DNA of 64,000 nt from Cavenderia fasciculata (lineage: Eukaryota > Evosea > Eumycetozoa > Acytosteliales > Cavenderiaceae): positions 1,674,001 to 1,738,000 of the forward strand of contig NW_004457736.1 of NCBI RefSeq assembly GCF_000203815.1, in the 5' to 3' direction. The translations under genes were made by a program, and so were the position numbers. Position 1 is the stretch's first letter, and the number at the start of each line of letters is the position of its first letter. Below, in pieces: positions 11,086-23,762 of this stretch. Below the pieces are notes generated by a model, which did not search any database, had not been told where the DNA came from, and was given only the letters and a program-made list of their open reading frames with translations.

Positions 11086-12601
11086 TTAGTTTAACTTCAT
11101 ACGACGTTGTGGAACCTTTGAAGCCTTGTGGATGATTTGGGCATCAGAGGAACAAAAGTGGAGGTCAGTGCAAGTGGTCTCTGGGTTTGGATTGGAGATG
11201 ATGTACTTGATGACAGTTTCACCTTCGTTGGTGACAAAGGTTTGGCATTCTTGAACGAATTGTTGGTTTCTAAAGAAGGTACAATCGTTTTCAATAAAAG
11301 CAAGGACTTCTTGGTCGGTGGCGTTGTTACCGAGGTAACGGACGGCTTGTTGGACGACAATCTCACAGGCACTGCAGAAAGTGGCATCGACGGCCTTCTT
11401 GGTGATGGTGGCCTTCTTGATGGCATGGTGTCTCATCTTGTTTTCCTTGACGTACTTGAATTCGGTGGCCTTGGCACTTGGGGCAGTGCAAAACTTGATT
11501 TCTTGGCAAACTTGGGCTGGAGTTTGTCCGTTTTCAAGGTATTGGATGATTTCTGGGAGGTAGTTGCTGATGGCAGCGTTACAGGTAGAAGCATACTTTG
11601 GAAGGAACTTGTCGCATTCAGCTTCCAAAAAGGTTTCAATTGGACCCAAGGTCTTGTTGTCGGCGAGGAGTTGTTCGGCATAAGAGACGACAAAGGTGCA
11701 GACGGCACATTCTTCATTTCCAAGGGCCTTTTGCTTCTTTTCAGCACATGGCTTGCCAGACTTGTTACCGTTGGTTGGGCAAAGCTTGATTTGGCTGCAA
11801 ACGGTGGCGGCTGGTTCCTTGTTTTCAAGGTATTGGATGATCAATGGAGCATAGTCGTTAACCAATGTTTGACATTCAGATACCCATTCACTGTTACGAA
11901 GGATGTTGCAATCTAATTAAATAAATAAATAAAATTAATAATTGATTTATATTATGTTTTTTTTAATTATTTAATTTACCCTTGTCGAGGAATTGGAGAA
12001 TTTGAGATTCAGTGGCATTGTTGGCAACGTAGGTTTCAACATAGTTGACAATGTAACCACACAAGTCACATTCGAGACCACTGGCAGCAACCTTGGCTTC
12101 AGCGACCTTGTTTTGTCTGACGAGCTTGTAAAAGTGCTTGGCTTCAGCTTCAACGACGGAAGAAGTGTTGCAGAGCTTGACTTGACCGCAAATAGTTTGT
12201 GGGTTTTCCTTGTTGATCAACATCTTGACCATCAATGGTGCATAAGAGTCAACAATAACATCACACTATAAATTTAAAAAAGAGGAATGTGTTAAAAAAA
12301 TGTTACACGTGCACAAAAAGTATACTACTATAGCTAGATATACAGTGTAGTTTATGAAAATTAAAAAAATTAAGTTAATTTGTGTACATACGTCATCCTT
12401 CCATGTCTTTGGTAAGACGGCACAGGCAATATCGAGACCAGTTTCGATTTCAGCAAGAGTCTTGTTTTGTTGAACGAAATCCTCAACGTATGAAAGAACG
12501 TAGGTGCAGACGCTGCACTCTAAAGCATCAGCAGATGTGGTTTGGATGGAGAAGATTGCTAAAAAAGCAACCAATAATGCAATGGTTGTAAATAATTTCA
12601 T
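11086..12601 (-). CDS. Secreted or lysosomal saposin precursor with four saposin B domains
   Basis: Exons 12601-12392, 12265-11980 and 11912-11086, 440 aa. A signal peptide (residues 1-24, hydrophobic core LLVAFLAIFSI) is followed by four saposin-like repeats, each with six cysteines: starts ECSVC, ECDLC, ECAVC and FCSAC, and ends VCxxxKxC or TCTDLHFC. Each repeat contains an NKT or NAT glycosylation site. Saposins bind and present lipids to lysosomal hydrolases, and some amoeba relatives permeabilise membranes. The linkers carry basic stretches that could be processing sites. Each repeat has the standard spacing, so the precursor is probably cleaved into four peptides. Both introns are short and in phase. 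Confidence 0.9.
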
Positions 12602-13112
12602 GATTGATTTAATCTCTTAATGAAAATAAAAGATAAGATGTGATGATGAATGAATGAATGATTAATAAAAAGAAAACACTCTGTTTTGTAGGGAACTGTG
12701 AAGAGGTGGGAAAAAAAAATAAAAAAAATAAAAAAAACAATTTCGGATCGAAGATTTTTTGATGTGTAGGAGTAGATAGAAAAGTCATGTGTTGCTTTTT
12801 CCTTCATAGTATTAACTTACCTTTACCTCTTTGTTTTCAGGATAAATAAATATCTAAAGAAAAAGATCGATTCAATTCAATTTTTCGGGTTTGAATTGTT
12901 GAAGCAATTTAATTTATCAATGTACCCCCGATAATTGTCGGAATTCAACATTAAAGTAGAAGGAGAATGTTCATGATACCAAAAAAGATTATCGATTTTT
13001 CCATAAAGATATTTATTTAATTTATTAATGTTGAACAATCGATATGATTGAACTATATAAAAATGATTGGTTGGAGGGATATATATATATATATTTAATT
13101 GTTGTTGTTTGT
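12602..13112. other. Intergenic region between saposin and ABC transporter genes
   Basis: 511 bp of AT-rich DNA upstream of the saposin precursor and downstream of the ABC gene. It contains A/T runs near 12710-12740 and a short TA repeat near 13081. No gene was seen. Confidence 0.6.
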
Positions 13113-15433
13113 CTATTCATCGGAATGACCATCTTCATTTTGAATTTTCAAAAAGGCTTCTTCAAGAGTAGCATTTGAAACACCAATTCTTTCTACTCCC
13201 AATTTATGTTGAATGCTTTCAAACTCTTCGAAAAAGTTGGTTAAATCCTCTGACTTTTGATGGCTTAGTGAATAGGTTAATTCAATACTCGATGATTCAT
13301 TGGACTTTTGAATATTATTTTGATTTTCTACTCCATGTTTTGAATCTAAGAAAAAAATAAAAGAATTAATAAATAAATAAATATGATATTGGTCTTCTAA
13401 ATATTTATATATCTATAGATATTCATACTTTTGAAATGTTGTGAAAAGAATTTTTCAAAAGGTTCGTGACTGTGGACACCATTGGTATTTTTGATTGTTA
13501 CTGTAAATTTGTATCCCAACTCGAATAATGTTTTTAGTTCCATTGCAGTTCCCTTGCATCTTAGCTTGCCATGAGACATGATACCAATACAATCACCAAG
13601 TAATTCTGCTTCTTCCATAAAGTGTGTTGTCAATACAATAGTCTTGCCAGGTTTCTTTAGTTGTAGAAGATTCCAAATTTGATGTCTCGCAAATACATCA
13701 AGCCCGGTTGTACATTCATCCAAAAATACAATTGAAGGATTACCAATAAATGCCATTGCAATACTAAGACGTCTTTTCATTCCACCACTAAGAGATGATG
13801 ACATCTAATTAATTAAAAGAGAAAGAATAATTAAATAAATGATTAAAAATTATTATTTGGTTTTTTTTTTTTCATACACTATCTTTTTTATCCAATAATT
13901 GAACTTCTTCAAGTGATTGAATGATTGTTTGTTCCAATTGATTTTGTTCAACACCTTTAATTTTTCCAAATAGTCTAAGGTGTTCAGCACATGTCAGTTG
14001 ATTGTAAAGCATATTAGTTTGAGGACAGAAACCAATATGTCTACGAATATGATCCATTTGAGTAGATACATCGAGACCATTGATAAAGACTGATCCAGAT
14101 GTGATTGGAATCATACCAGTCAATATTCCCATCGTAGTCGACTTGCCAGCTCCATTGTGACCCTTGGGTTTGTTTAAAATAATTAATTAATAAATAATAG
14201 ATAAATGTTATGTATTTAGATGTTATACATACTAATAATGAGAATACACTGTCTGCTTGAATCGAGTAGGTAACTCCATCCACTGCTCTAACCTTTTTAC
14301 CCTTTTCAGTTTTGTGATTGTACTCTTTGATGAGGTTAAATATTTCAATACCAGAACCAGATGGGTGAGATTGAGGATCAAGTAGACGATCTCTATCTGT
14401 ACCATTTAAAGAGGTGTGTCTTTGTGTTCTTGCTACATTTGATTGTGACCAATAATGTCTATCCAAAAAGAAGAACCAACTTCGCCCGGCTCCATACTCA
14501 CCAGGGAATACTTGAAATAAATAAAATATTAATATGATGATGAAAATAACAAAATTATAAATGTTTTAAAACATACCTTCGATTGCATACCAAGCCATAA
14601 GTGAATAGATAATAAAATCTAAAATCATAAAACCAAATGTTACAGTTACATGTTCAGAGTTCCATGAAATTGCTTTTTTGGGAAGAAAAAGGTATTTGTT
14701 GTTAATAAAAAGAATTGCTGGATTACTTTTGTAACAAATAAATTTGTTTTTACTTACAAGTTTTTTCTGATTCCAAAAACGATACATTGGTCAAGAAATC
14801 ACCAAAAGCACATGGAGAGAATAAGAATAGGAGATACTTGATACTTGGTACATGATTCTTTAGATAGAATTGGTAGAAAGCAGATAAACCAATACCAACA
14901 AGTACAATAAGTGATGCAATCGTACTAGCAACCTTTGGTGCATTGATAAATGCAGAAACAAAAAATGCAATACCAATCACAGTCAATGAATATAAAAAGA
15001 ATTGTAAAAATATTAATATTGGTGATCTAAAAAAAAATATATAAAAATAAATAATGGTTAGAATAAGAATTGGATAGATTATAAATATAATGAATATAAG
15101 ACACATACGTATAATGGAATAAAGAAGTTACAAAACATAATATAAGAGCCAAAACAATTAAAGTAGTATTCATAACCAATTGAATAGAAATGTAAGATAA
15201 CCAATAGGCACTTTCTTTCATACCCATTACTTTGAGACCTTCCTTGATTCCATCTTTCTTTTCAGTTACCAATAATACAATAAGTTGTTGTAAAGAGTAC
15301 ATAAAGAACAATGGGAAATAGATTGGAAGGATATAGGTAATGGTTGATGTTATTGCCCTTGGAAGACTAGGATATTCTTGTGTTTGAGTAAATATTTCCA
15401 ATGATTCTAATCCACTTCCCAATTGAACTAAAT

Positions 15434-15470
<37 letters not shown>

Positions 15471-16125
15471 TACAAGAAGAGTTAGTTAACAAAGAGGAAA
15501 TAAATAAATCAACAAATTTTATATGTAATAATAATAATAATAAATATTTACCATAAGCAGACAAGACGATACTTTGAATTGAAACATAAGGAGATATTTG
15601 ATAATTATCAGTATAAGAGGTATTTAAGCGAATGCTATAGTCTAGAGTGTCGGTAGCCAAATCTATTTGATTGAATACTACACCACCCCAGTAATGTTGA
15701 GGATTATCAAAGTAGGTATTGACCATTGAAGTTTCACTTTCAAAAGCCATTAGATTGATACCGCTGATTGGTTCAAGATATTGTTTCAACATGTTGGTTG
15801 CAATACCAGTAGAGTCGGGTACATAGGCAAATGGAAGTGATGATGCACTAGAGTTGATTGGATACATCATAGGCAATGATGAGTATTCAGTCGGTTCATA
15901 GCTTGGCACAGGTATAGACATCTTGATAATGATCAATACAGCTACATAGTAGATACCAATGAGTATTTCACCTATAGTTTCTGTTCTATTTCTCTTTTTA
16001 ATTAGAATATTCTTTCCGAGTAGTGCAATTAATTGTTCTTTAAATGTACTATCTCTATGCAATGTTGTTGGTGATGTTGATGATGAAGGTGTTTGATTAC
16101 CACCATCATTCCTATTATTATTCAT
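13113..16125 (-). CDS. ABC transporter, A family, half-size
   Basis: Eight exons: 16125-15552, 15427-15109, 15026-14758, 14672-14577, 14510-14233, 14162-13878, 13804-13429 and 13345-13113; 809 aa. One ABCA membrane half (first helix near residue 45, an extracellular loop, then a helix block at about 210-430) is followed by one nucleotide-binding domain. Walker A GHNGAGKST is at 513-521, the signature LSGGMKRRLSIA at 612-623, Walker B SIVFLDE at 631-637 followed by CTTGLD (Cys where Pro is usual), and the switch His lies in VLTTHFMEEAELL. The C-terminal ISNATLEEAFLKIQ-like stretch is typical of ABCA. Half ABCA proteins are common in dictyostelids and are expected to dimerise and move lipids. 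The exon 4 acceptor is uncertain: a second in-frame acceptor would add 16 residues. Confidence 0.9.
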
Positions 16126-16881
16126 GATGATTGATAATTAGATATATATATATATAGATATAAATATATACAATCGTGTTTATTTGTGTAAAGATGATAA
16201 TGATTTGTTAAAAAAAAGACAGCTGACATCAGCTATTTAAATAAAATAGATATTTTTTAAATTAGTTTTTACCAGGCCACACTTTTAATCGTCGGATGTG
16301 ATGCCCAGTGCACATCTCTTTGAAATATGGGACGGACAGAAGCGCAACGAACCGATGATCCGCGGATGCTGTACATAGAATAACCACCCAGTGTTATGTT
16401 ATTTGTTTCTTTTGCAAAGATTAAAGATATTATAGTTATTATCTTTCTTTGGGTCAGTGGGTGTCCCCTTTTAGAGGTCAAGTCTGCAGCTGCTCTACTA
16501 CTCTGGTAGGAAGTATTCCATTTAATGCAACTAATTACAAAGATCTTTTCAATCGATTAAATGCATGATACTTATGTCTTCAATTTTGTTTCAAGTAGTT
16601 CATCTTTTTATAAAAGGGGATAATAAATAGAGTAATAGTCCATCCAGCGTTTCAATTTAAATTGCGTGTCATCTGCCATCAGAATTCTGCTTGAGCCAAA
16701 AATCTTGATGCTCTTGCTCTCGCCACCTTTGAGGAATTTCAAGTAAAAAAATAAATTAAATTAGTAGGTGGTGTAGCCAACCAACTATGACAATTGTTTG
16801 TGGTTGTTTGATTAAAAACGACAAAACAAGAGAGAGATAAAAACAACAAATAAGTAACAATAATAATAATAATAGTTTGGA
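16126..16881. other. Divergent intergenic region with a GC-richer core
   Basis: 756 bp between the divergent ABC and F-BAR genes. Positions 16265-16400 and 16450-16510 are clearly richer in GC than the surroundings and include a perfect palindrome ATCCGCGGAT (16359-16368), an inverted repeat GATGTG/CACATC near 16288-16307, CCACCC, and GGGTGTCCCC. These could be regulatory boxes or an unrecognised noncoding RNA. The small open frame across it is not protein-like. Confidence 0.4.
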
Positions 16882-18631
16882 ATGACAATAGATACATTTA
16901 AAGATAATTTCTGGGGACCACAAGGTTTTGATATACTAGAGAAACGTATCAATCAAGGTAGAGACTCTAATAATTTGTTTGTCTATTTCTTAAAGGAACG
17001 TGCTGCAATAGAAGAATCTTATGCAAAGAGTCTTTCAAAGCTATTAAAACATACTTCTTCTGTCGTTGAATTTGGGTATGTAGAGTCGGTCAAGTAGAGA
17101 GATAGATAGATAGATGCTTATTATTAATTTCTTTTATTTCTTTATTCTTTATTATTAGTACACTCAGAGAAACATGGTTGGCAATGAGAGGAGAGATTGA
17201 AAATTTGGTTAGAGTACACCAAGAACTAAGCGATAAGATTGAAAAAGATATTTATATTCCATTCAGAAAATTCAAGTCTGAAACAAAGAAAATTAGAAGA
17301 GATGTAAGCTAATATACACATATATAACAACTACTATTACTATTACTATTACTCTACTACTACTACAACAAAGTGAAACCTAATAACATTCATTCTATTG
17401 CAGATGTGTCATGAAGCCTATAAAATCAATAGAGAAAGAAGAGATTTGGATAAAACCATCAGCAATTCAAGATCAAAGTATGAAGATTACACAAAACAAG
17501 CTGAAAAACATCAATCAGAGTTAAATTCTGGTTCTAAATCTGCAAATGAACAATCAAGAGTAATTTATCTTTTAGAAAAGAAAAAAAGAAAGAATTAATT
17601 GAAGAATTTTGAATTAACAAAGTACATCTCTGATATCTATAGTTACAATCAAGATGTAATAAATACACAAAAGAAGCTGCATCACAAGAGGCTGAATACA
17701 AGGATTGTGTAAACAAATGGTCAACATATCAACATTCATGGGAAGAGAAAACGCAATCAGTTTATAACCAACTGCAGGCAACAGAAGAGGAAAGAGTTGA
17801 CACTATCAAAGTGCATATGGACAGATATGTACAGGCATTGTCAACTAGTGTCATTGACTCTAGTACCGCCAACAAGAATCTTGCCAATCTAGTTGATAAA
17901 ATCGATAAATACGAAGATATTAATATGTTTATTGCTGAATGTAAAACTGGTACTGAACCACCAAGAGCGCCATCATTTGTACCTGCTGGTACACCAGGTT
18001 ACAAGGTATGTAAAAAAAAAACAAAAGGGAAAACAACTAGTAGTCAATTATCTAAACCTACCTCTATTATTATATTATTAGTCTGAATATACTTCAAGCG
18101 TTAGTACCTCGAATATGAATTCTTTTTCAGATACTAGTAGTAATTTCAGTGACGATAACAACAATAGTAATTACAATAATAATTACTCAAATTCTGGAGC
18201 AAGTAGTGGAGTTTCATTATCAAAATCTACTCAATCAACCAACAAACCTTCTTACAATCCACCAAAATCACTCACTGCGTCCAACTCGTCTACATCATTG
18301 AAAACTACTTCTAGTCCAGTCAAACCAACTCCACCAGCAGTTGCCAAGAGAACATTTTTGAAAAAGAAAAAGATGAGAGCTTTATATGAATATGTTGGTT
18401 CTGATGCTACAGAGGTATTTAAAACAAACAACAACAAAACTCAAATCGATCATTATTATTATTATTATTTATATTAACCAATTTATTTATCTTTTTATTT
18501 TATAGCTCGATTTCTATACTGGTGATGTCATCACTGTCTTGGGTGAAGATGAAAGTGGATGGTGGAAAGGAGAGATTGAAGGCAGGACAGGATTATTCCC
18601 AAGTAATTACACGGAGGTGTATGATTATTAA
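16882..18631 (+). CDS. F-BAR and SH3 domain protein
   Basis: Six exons: 16882-17075, 17159-17303, 17404-17559, 17643-18005, 18082-18414 and 18506-18631; 438 aa. The N-terminal F-BAR domain (about 1-265) begins with the usual FCH motif: FKDNFWGPQGFDILEKRINQ, then FLKERAAIEESYAKSLSKL, followed by long charged helices. A Ser/Asn/Pro linker with PTPP motifs (about 290-380) leads to a C-terminal SH3 domain (about 381-438; ALYEYVGSDATELDF, ESGWWKGEIEGRTGLFPSNY). F-BAR dimers bend or sense curved membranes, and the SH3 recruits actin regulators, so a role in endocytosis or membrane tubulation is expected. All introns are GT-AG and in phase. The layout is like syndapin, Cip4 and Bzz1; the exact orthologue is not clear. 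Confidence 0.92.
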
Positions 18632-18851
18632 ATCGATCACATGGTTAATATTTCCCTTTTTTTTGTATTTTATATCGAACCTGGCCACAACCATTTTATT
18701 TATTTTCCCCAACCATTTGTAACTTTTGAAAAAGAATTGTAATAATAATAAAACGACTCATACACAAAAAAAAAAAGTTGTGCCTTTAAACTAATAATAA
18801 TAAATTCTTTCTTTAAATAATTATTTATTCGAATAATAATGAAGGACCTCC

Positions 18852-20298
18852 TCATTGATCCATACCATTGGCCACAGCTGGACAGGCCTCATCCCATGGT
18901 CCGTGCATCGAGCTTTAAAGAAGAAAAAAGAAATTAGTATTATTACGATTAGAAATAATGTTTTGTTTGTTTGTGTACATACTTTTTATATTTTTGAATA
19001 AAGATTAACCAAAGTGGACAAATAAAAGTAATGGTAATGATAATGGCAACGTATATTAAAGCCAACAGGGTACTCATACCCAATAGTAATAGACTACATG
19101 TAGCACAAAGGATGACTGTCAAACCTGCGTGCAACTCTATCGAGTGTTTTTTAAGATGATGTCTGACAATTGGAAATAATGCAAACATTTCAATGGCAAA
19201 GGAAATGAGTACAAAAACGTGTATGATTGATGGAAGTCTCGATCCCAATAGAACCGATGCAAAGATGGCAGCATTGAGTGAGATTGGAGCTTGAAACCTT
19301 TCGCTCTCTCCGTTTGTGTAACCATAGTCATGGAAAAAAAGATGCGCCAGCAATAATATAAACGTCAGCGCCCATATAGTATCATCGCTGAATGAATTGG
19401 TAAGGGTTCTTAATACTGGTGATAATGCGTAAACTGTTCCAAAAAGTAATATAATATATAATATACTATCCTTGATTGATTCGACTATAAGAGAGAGAGA
19501 GACAGAGTAAATAGATTTGTAATTATCATCTACACCAACACCATATCTATCTATCATTTTCCAAACTTACAATCAGATGTTGGATCAATCATAATGATTG
19601 AAATATAACCAATGACTAGTATTCCCATAGCCATTCCAAGTAAAAAAGGTAAAGAAAGAGTGTGTTTGAGTGAATGTATAAATACATTTGCAAATATGAT
19701 TACGATTGTTATTTGTTGCGTTACTGTAAAAGAATCAAATACAACCTTCCAAAAATCATATTTTATAAAGTTTGCTAAACATCAACAGAATAGAGTAATT
19801 AATTAGTAATGACTCTTTTGCAAGTAAATGATCATGATCATTTTCATACCATTTTGAACCAAACCAATCAAGAAAGTTTCATCTGTAAAGTTGTCTGGAT
19901 AATTCTGTTTCTCATACAATATCTTTCTCCATTTAATTGTATTTGATTCTATATTGATATTATTATTATTATTATTATTAGTATTGTTATTATTATTTGA
20001 TGATGATAATGATGATGACGATGATGATGTAGGTGCTAAAGTAGTAGGTGGTGTATTTGATAAAGATGATGATGAAGTAGTTGCTATTTTTGAATGATGG
20101 TGATGATGATGATGTTTATTCTATAATAGTCATATGTAAATAGATTTAGGTTTAATCGATTAATATAAAGATCTTTATATGTTTCGTTTTTATCACTCTA
20201 TTACATACAATTGTTGAGGACAATAAAGGTGAAGAGGTAGCAGATGTCGAAGGATGTAAATCACATCCACATGTTTGACATCTACTGCTACTACTCAT
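18852..20298 (-). CDS. pigC: PIG-C, GPI-N-acetylglucosaminyltransferase subunit C
   Basis: Five exons: 20298-20209, 20120-19850, 19774-19571, 19484-18983 and 18912-18852; 375 aa. PIG-C belongs to the ER complex that adds GlcNAc to phosphatidylinositol, the first step of GPI anchor synthesis. Family marks are KWRKILYEKQNYPDNFTDETF, a run of membrane helices, LSPVLRTLTNSFSDDTIWAL, LSLNAAIFASVLLGSRLPS-like text (here ISLNAAIFASVLLGSRLPS), and the C-terminal HGPWDEA. Residues 1-80 are a dictyostelid extension with a run of seven His and Asn/Ser tracts. An acceptor-like CAAG just upstream of the ATG raises the possibility of a noncoding or earlier exon. It converges with the F-BAR gene 220 bp away. 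Confidence 0.92.
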
Positions 20299-20437
20299 AC
20301 TTGTGTCAACTGCTGATACCTTGAAAACAAAAAAAAAAGACTGATTACTCTAATCTCCCTATCACATCCAAACTCTCAAAAGTTTTTATTATTATTAATA
20401 TTTTAATTAATTTATTTTTGATTTATTATTATTATGA

Positions 20438-22895
20438 TTACAAAGATAATACTTTGTTTATGAATAGTAATCTATCAATTATATTCTTACAATCTTGATC
20501 GGGAGGAATACCCTGTGATGTTTGAGTGTTTACAATTTTACAAACATTCTCTACTTGTAGTAGCGTACGTTCTAATAGTGGCAAAAGGGTTTTCTTGAGT
20601 GCCGTCAATTGATCGTCTGATGCGCCAACTACAACCTTTACTTCAACAGGAAGAGGATATCCATTTTCATTGTAAAGTTCGGTCAATGTTTGTTTGGTAC
20701 TGCGAATGGCTTTACCCATTTCAATTGCTTCGTTTAATGGTGCATTCTCTAGATCACGACGAATGATTGACAGTCTTTCATTGATCTCTCGTGAACACAC
20801 TTCGACAATACGAAGGGTTGTTTTAATTTCATCCTCAACGCTTCCACTGGCACTACCAGTTGATAGTCTAATGGGTGATGAGAATTCACCAGATTGTGAT
20901 ATTGAACCACCACTACCACCGCTGCTGTTGTTATTAATTCCTCCACTCATTCCAAGTGTTCTAGCTGCATGATCAACGTGGGACTGTGGTGAACCACTCT
21001 CTAAAATGGTTTTAAGTTTACTGATGATTTGAGCAGTCAGTACAATATGCTCTTTGTAGGCAAAACTATGTATCTTTGATTTTAGGAAATAAATGTAATC
21101 TGTCAACTCTTCAGTTGCCAAATGTGATGCTCTCTTTAATTCAAAGTGCTTTGAATCTTCTCCATACAATCCAATGTTGGTGGTCATTTGTTCGTTGGTC
21201 AAGATGGCCAAAATAAATGTTTGTGGTTTTTGATTCTCTTTAATATAACCTTTAACATCATTTTTGTTGATTGATAATAATTGTTGTGATGAATCAATTA
21301 AATGCTAAAATAATAATAAAAATAGAAATAAAAGATTTTAATTTGAATAATTTAATTATTTGTGATAATAGGGTTTACATACTCTTTTTGAATCTCTTAG
21401 GATGGTTGAAAGTTTAATGGTTATTGTGTAATTTGTTTCAATTTCAATATTCTTTGCAATTAGTTTTAATTGTTTCCAAATATAGTCATTGATTAATGAT
21501 TCCGTGGTGCCTCTGACTTTGTTGATTTTATCCACAGTCTCTGAATCCAATTGAGACAATGGTGTTAGAGGAATCTTTTTGGTGGTAGGATCAACTGTAG
21601 CTGGTGGTGGTGGTGACATGTTGATGCTGGGTGAAGGTGGTAATACATTTGGTGATTGTGGTGATTGTGGTGTTTGTTTTGGTTGTGGACTTGTAATATT
21701 GCTTTTGGTTTGGTTATCCTTTGTTGGTGTAGAATGAATAGTTGTAGAGGTTGCTGGTGTATTCGTCGTTGTCGTAGTCTTTGTAGATGGAGAATTTGGT
21801 ACCGAGGCTGTAGTTGTTGTTGCTGCTGTTGCTGCTGCTGCCTTTGGTGTTGAACTTGTAGGTGAGACTATAGTAGGTGATGTAGGATTGGATTTAGAAT
21901 TACTGTTGGAAGTAGCCTGAAGTGGTGTTTTGATTTTAATGACGGTTGTAGTTTGTTGGGTGTTTTGTTGTTTTGGAATGGTTGGTAGTGAGAGTTTTGG
22001 TGATGGTTGTTGTGGGTTGGTAGCATTGGTTAGGTTATTGTTTGTTGAGGATTTGTTTAATCCTATTGTTGGATGCGACAATGGAGATAGTGGATGAGCT
22101 TCTTCTTTGTTGCCGCCGTTATTATTGTTGTTGGTGTTGTTGGATACAACAGGAGCTAAAGTACTTGTAGAATTGGGTGAAGTTGTAACCGATCCTGAAT
22201 TATTAGAGGCAGCAACCTGTTGTTGTTGTTGTTGTTGTGGAAGTTCTTTGTTAAGAAAAGAAGGTTGAGTTGCCAAAAATGAGGTACCTCTATTACCACC
22301 AATGATTGAAGTAGTACCAGGGATTGCATTTGTAGTGGGAGGTTTAGAAATGGTATCAAAATCTTCTATCCAAAACTTTATAATCTCCTCTATTGTAATG
22401 CGATCAGTTTTCATATAATACATTTCCTCTTCTGGACGAAGGAATACAGGTGCAAAGATATTTGCCAACAATTGAGAATCCATTTTAGTTTGACCATGAT
22501 TACTATGAATCTTGTTTAACAATCCAATTAAACTCTTTATGGCTCCTCTATATCCCAGAGGTAAATAAGCCAATAAGAATCTATATGACCATAATCTATC
22601 TTGTTGTGATACGATTGCTAAATAAAAGAAAAAGAAGAAGAAGTATTATGTGTTAGAGGGAGGAAATACTAGTGCATTATTATTATTATTATTTAAAACA
22701 TACTGTGAGTTATTAAAAAGCTATCATACAAATGATAGGAGAATAAAGGTTCAGGTAATGAATAAAGATATTGTTTTAATAATTCAGATACTACATGTGG
22801 ATTGTTTGTATAGGTTGATATTTGAATTTGTTCAACATTATCACCAACACTTAAATCTAAATAATAGAAAAGGTTTAAGTCATAATGATAGATAG

Positions 22896-22931
<36 letters not shown>

Positions 22932-23529
22932 AGTTGATTTGATCTATTGTCATACCTTTTAATAAATTTTTCTTTACAATCAATACTTCAGGTTCCAATT
23001 CAGCAAGAGGTTTAAAGATATGTTCAACTGAAGTACCCTTTGCCAAGAGATATCTTGTAAACTTGTTTAGTATTGGTGGACCACCATCTTGATTGGGATT
23101 GATTGGTGTACCAGACAAGATATTTATACCTCCATTATTAATATGTAACATTGATGAATCTTGTGTTGCTGCTGCTGCTGCTGCTAGACTACTAGTACTT
23201 GCTGAAAGTAATGAAGAGGTAGATACGTTTAAATGATTACTTGAATTGTTGGTCGGTGATAGAGGATTACTTCCACCTAGATTGTTATTACTACTATTAT
23301 TATTGTTGTTGTTGTTGTTATTAAGTGGACCTAAAGGTGAAGTAACACTTGGTGTAGTTGGAGTAGATGATTGTGTTGGTGTTGAATTGCCTGAAGAGTT
23401 ATTTAGATTCTTATTATTACCACTGCTACCTTGTGTTGTCCCTACTCCTCCTCCTCCTCCTCCAGTTGTATTTGAATTGGGATTAACGTTGTTAGTTGAA
23501 GGACTTTTACCCTTGCCAAAGTTAAACAT
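20438..23529 (-). CDS. RhoGAP domain protein with Lys at the arginine-finger position
   Basis: Exons 23529-22956, 22856-22704, 22617-21383 and 21304-20438; 942 aa. Residues 1-150 are low complexity (Gly, Asn, Ser, Pro). The RhoGAP fold (about 155-330) shows ILNKFTRYLLAKGTSVEHIF, the helix SELLKQYLYSLPEPL, and ANIFAPVFLRPEEEM. The position of the catalytic arginine (normally GIFR) reads HIFK, Lys173. A long Thr/Pro/Gln/Asn linker (about 340-590) precedes a conserved-looking helical C-terminal region (about 600-942) of unknown function (DSSQQLLSINKNDVKGYIK..., ESGSPQSHVDHAARTLG). RhoGAPs stimulate Rac GTP hydrolysis. Intron 1 (99 nt) has no stop and keeps frame. Confidence 0.88.
22896..22923. 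repeat. (AT)n in intron 1 of the RhoGAP gene
   Basis: About 28 bases of alternating A and T in the 99-nt intron. Confidence 0.9.
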
Positions 23530-23762
23530 TGTCTATTAACTATTTTTTATCTCTCTTTTTGTTGTTGTTGCTCTTCTTCTTCTTCTTCTTATATTCTTTG
23601 TTCGAGAGAGAGTAAGAATAGGTTGTTATTATAACTAATATCTAGAACAGAGTCAACAGTAATAGTTCTATTGTGACTGATTTTTGACATGTGATCAAAA
23701 TTTTTTTTAATTTTTTTATTTATTTTATCTGTCATTTTTGGTTGTGGACACTTTTGAATTAT

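Noticed and set aside
11128-11916. Long plus-strand open frame of 262 codons
   Set aside because: It lies exactly antisense to the saposin exon, whose protein has signal peptide, ordered cysteines and in-phase introns; the antisense peptide has no family features.
14680-14718. Alternative acceptor for exon 4 of the ABC transporter adding 16 residues
   Set aside because: It is in phase but would need a 40-nt intron, shorter than any other intron in the window; the 85-nt option was preferred.
16269-16481. Minus-strand frame of 70 codons in the ABC/F-BAR intergenic region
   Set aside because: No homology or composition typical of proteins from this genome; the GC-rich core is better explained as regulatory or RNA.
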